From: Betaproteobacteria bacterium HGW-Betaproteobacteria-20
GTDB lineage: Bacteria; Pseudomonadota; Gammaproteobacteria; Burkholderiales; Methylophilaceae
NCBI GenBank assembly: GCA_002842195.1
Contig: PHCL01000052.1
Span: 1 to 7,862, forward strand
Direction: 5' to 3'
Length of the DNA: 7,862 bases
Part shown: positions 7,200 through 7,862 of the stretch, piece after piece
Layout: each line of letters begins with the position of its first letter
Numbering within the stretch: position 1 is the stretch's first letter
Program-made: the position numbers and the translations under genes
Notes under the pieces: model-generated
Databases searched by the model: none
Told to the model about the DNA's origin: nothing
The model's input: the letters and a program-made list of their open reading frames with translations, nothing else

Positions 7200-7417
7200 T
7201 GAATGTAGCGGCACGTCTGCTAATGTGGTTGATTAAAGCTTACCAAGTATTGTTGAGTCCATTTTTCGGCCAGCAATGTCGTTTTTACCCTACCTGCTCG
7301 CAATATGCGCTAGAAACAATCAATAAACATGGCGCAATAATCGGCAGTTATTATACGGTTCGCCGCTTACTGCGTTGCCACCCCTGGCACGATGGTGGGC
7401 ATGACCCTATTCCGTAG
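7199..7417 (+). CDS. yidD: Membrane protein insertion efficiency factor YidD
   Basis: A 72-residue member of the YidD family, a small inner-membrane-associated protein that helps YidC-dependent membrane protein insertion. Family marks are clear: an amphipathic, hydrophobic N-terminus (RLLMWLIKAYQVLLSPFFG), then CRFYPTCSQYALE with Cys27 and Cys33, then LLRCHPWHDGGHDPIP with Cys60 at the C-terminus. The ATG overlaps the last base of the rnpA stop (TAATG), and GGAAAG at 7187-7192 serves as ribosome site. The rnpA-yidD-yidC order is standard. Somewhat shorter than many homologues but complete. Confidence 0.95.
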   Translation: MNVAARLLMWLIKAYQVLLSPFFGQQCRFYPTCSQYALETINKHGAIIGSYYTVRRLLRCHPWHDGGHDPIP

Positions 7418-7471
7418 TACTTTAAAAGTAGTGCATTAAAACTATAAATTTTTAAAAGATAAGCCAAAATC
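7418..7471 (+). other. yidD-yidC spacer
   Basis: Fifty-four AT-rich bases. A near-palindrome TACTTT-A-AAAGTA at 7418-7430 follows the yidD stop; it is too weak and GC-poor to be a terminator. Read-through into yidC is likely. The best ribosome-site candidate before yidC is a poor AAGATAAG at about 7457-7464. Confidence 0.4.
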
Positions 7472-7862
7472 ATGGATACAAAACGCCTAATTCTGTTTGT
7501 TATATTTTCGATGTCAATTTTAATGCTGTGGGAAGCTTGGCAGCGTGAGAGTGCACCAGCACCTGTAACACAGCAAGCCAGCCAGGCAGTGGATGGCAGT
7601 GTGCCAAATCAGGCTGCAAGTGCTGCTGTTACTAATTCTAATAGTGTTGTAGATGGCGAGTTTAAGTTGCTAGCTGGTCAACGCATCAGTGTGACTACAG
7701 ACCTATATAAAGCTGATATTGAAACCACAGGCGGCGACTTACGCCGGTTAGAACTAATTAAACATCGCGCGTCTAACGACGATAAAGCTAATTTTGTTTT
7801 ATTGGATGATGCCGCCAAGCCGATGACATATGTGGCGCAAACGGGTCTGATAGGCGCTAATT
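7472..7862 (+). CDS. yidC: Membrane protein insertase YidC, N-terminal part (cut by window edge)
   Basis: Inner-membrane insertase that places proteins in the membrane alone or with SecYEG. The first 130 residues are visible and the frame is open to the right edge; the full protein is usually about 550 residues. It starts MDTKRLILFVIFSMSILMLW followed by EAWQ, the signature first transmembrane segment (about 5-22). A variable Ala/Ser/Gln-rich linker follows (about 27-60). Then comes the start of the periplasmic P1 domain, with ISVTTDLYKADIETTGGDLRRLEL being the familiar first strands. The conserved insertase core lies beyond the window. It follows yidD by 54 bases in the same direction. The first TM and long periplasmic domain are the Gram-negative form of the family. 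Confidence 0.95.
   Translation, partial: MDTKRLILFVIFSMSILMLWEAWQRESAPAPVTQQASQAVDGSVPNQAASAAVTNSNSVVDGEFKLLAGQRISVTTDLYKADIETTGGDLRRLELIKHRASNDDKANFVLLDDAAKPMTYVAQTGLIGAN

Noticed and set aside
7418..7430. Palindrome after yidD considered as a terminator
   Set aside because: The stem is six A/T-rich pairs with a one-base centre and no T-run; it could not terminate transcription.

Overview
The window is a chromosomal replication-origin neighbourhood from a moderately AT-rich Gram-negative bacterium. The 44-residue L34, the 805-residue Gram-negative-type GyrB, the direct dnaA-dnaN-gyrB order without recF, and the rpmH-rnpA-yidD-yidC cluster all fit a betaproteobacterium. A Methylophilaceae/Nitrosomonadales-like lineage is my best guess; that is inference from gene order and protein character, not from a search.

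Layout: two gene groups diverge from the dnaA-rpmH spacer (about 6177-6517). Leftward (minus strand) are dnaA (4743-6176), dnaN (3364-4464), gyrB (852-3269) and, past a strong intrinsic terminator (765-786), the 5' part of a type I restriction-modification methyltransferase gene, hsdM (1-618, running off the left edge). Rightward (plus strand) are rpmH (6518-6652), rnpA (6780-7199), yidD (7199-7417) and the first 130 codons of yidC (7472 to the right edge).

Non-coding signals carry much of the interest. The dnaA-dnaN spacer (4465-4742) has two perfect and one near-perfect DnaA box, a very AT-rich stretch, and a TAA-triplet run followed by a GC-rich block and a DnaA box. This resembles the DnaA-trio unwinding arrangement, so it is the best oriC candidate. 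Further perfect DnaA boxes lie in the dnaA-rpmH spacer (6408-6416) and between rpmH and rnpA (6692-6700), and a near-match lies in the dnaA leader (6188-6196). A nearly perfect parS site (3330-3345), the ParB-binding centromere, sits between dnaN and gyrB.

Together the genes cover initiation (DnaA), processivity (beta clamp), supercoil control (GyrB), ribosome assembly (L34), tRNA 5' maturation (RnpA) and membrane-protein insertion (YidD, YidC). The only accessory element is the hsd system abutting gyrB. I found no tRNA, CRISPR array, insertion sequence or clearly novel multi-gene system. The remaining curiosities are small: repeats and hairpins in spacers, and one unusual residue in the DnaA DNA-recognition motif.
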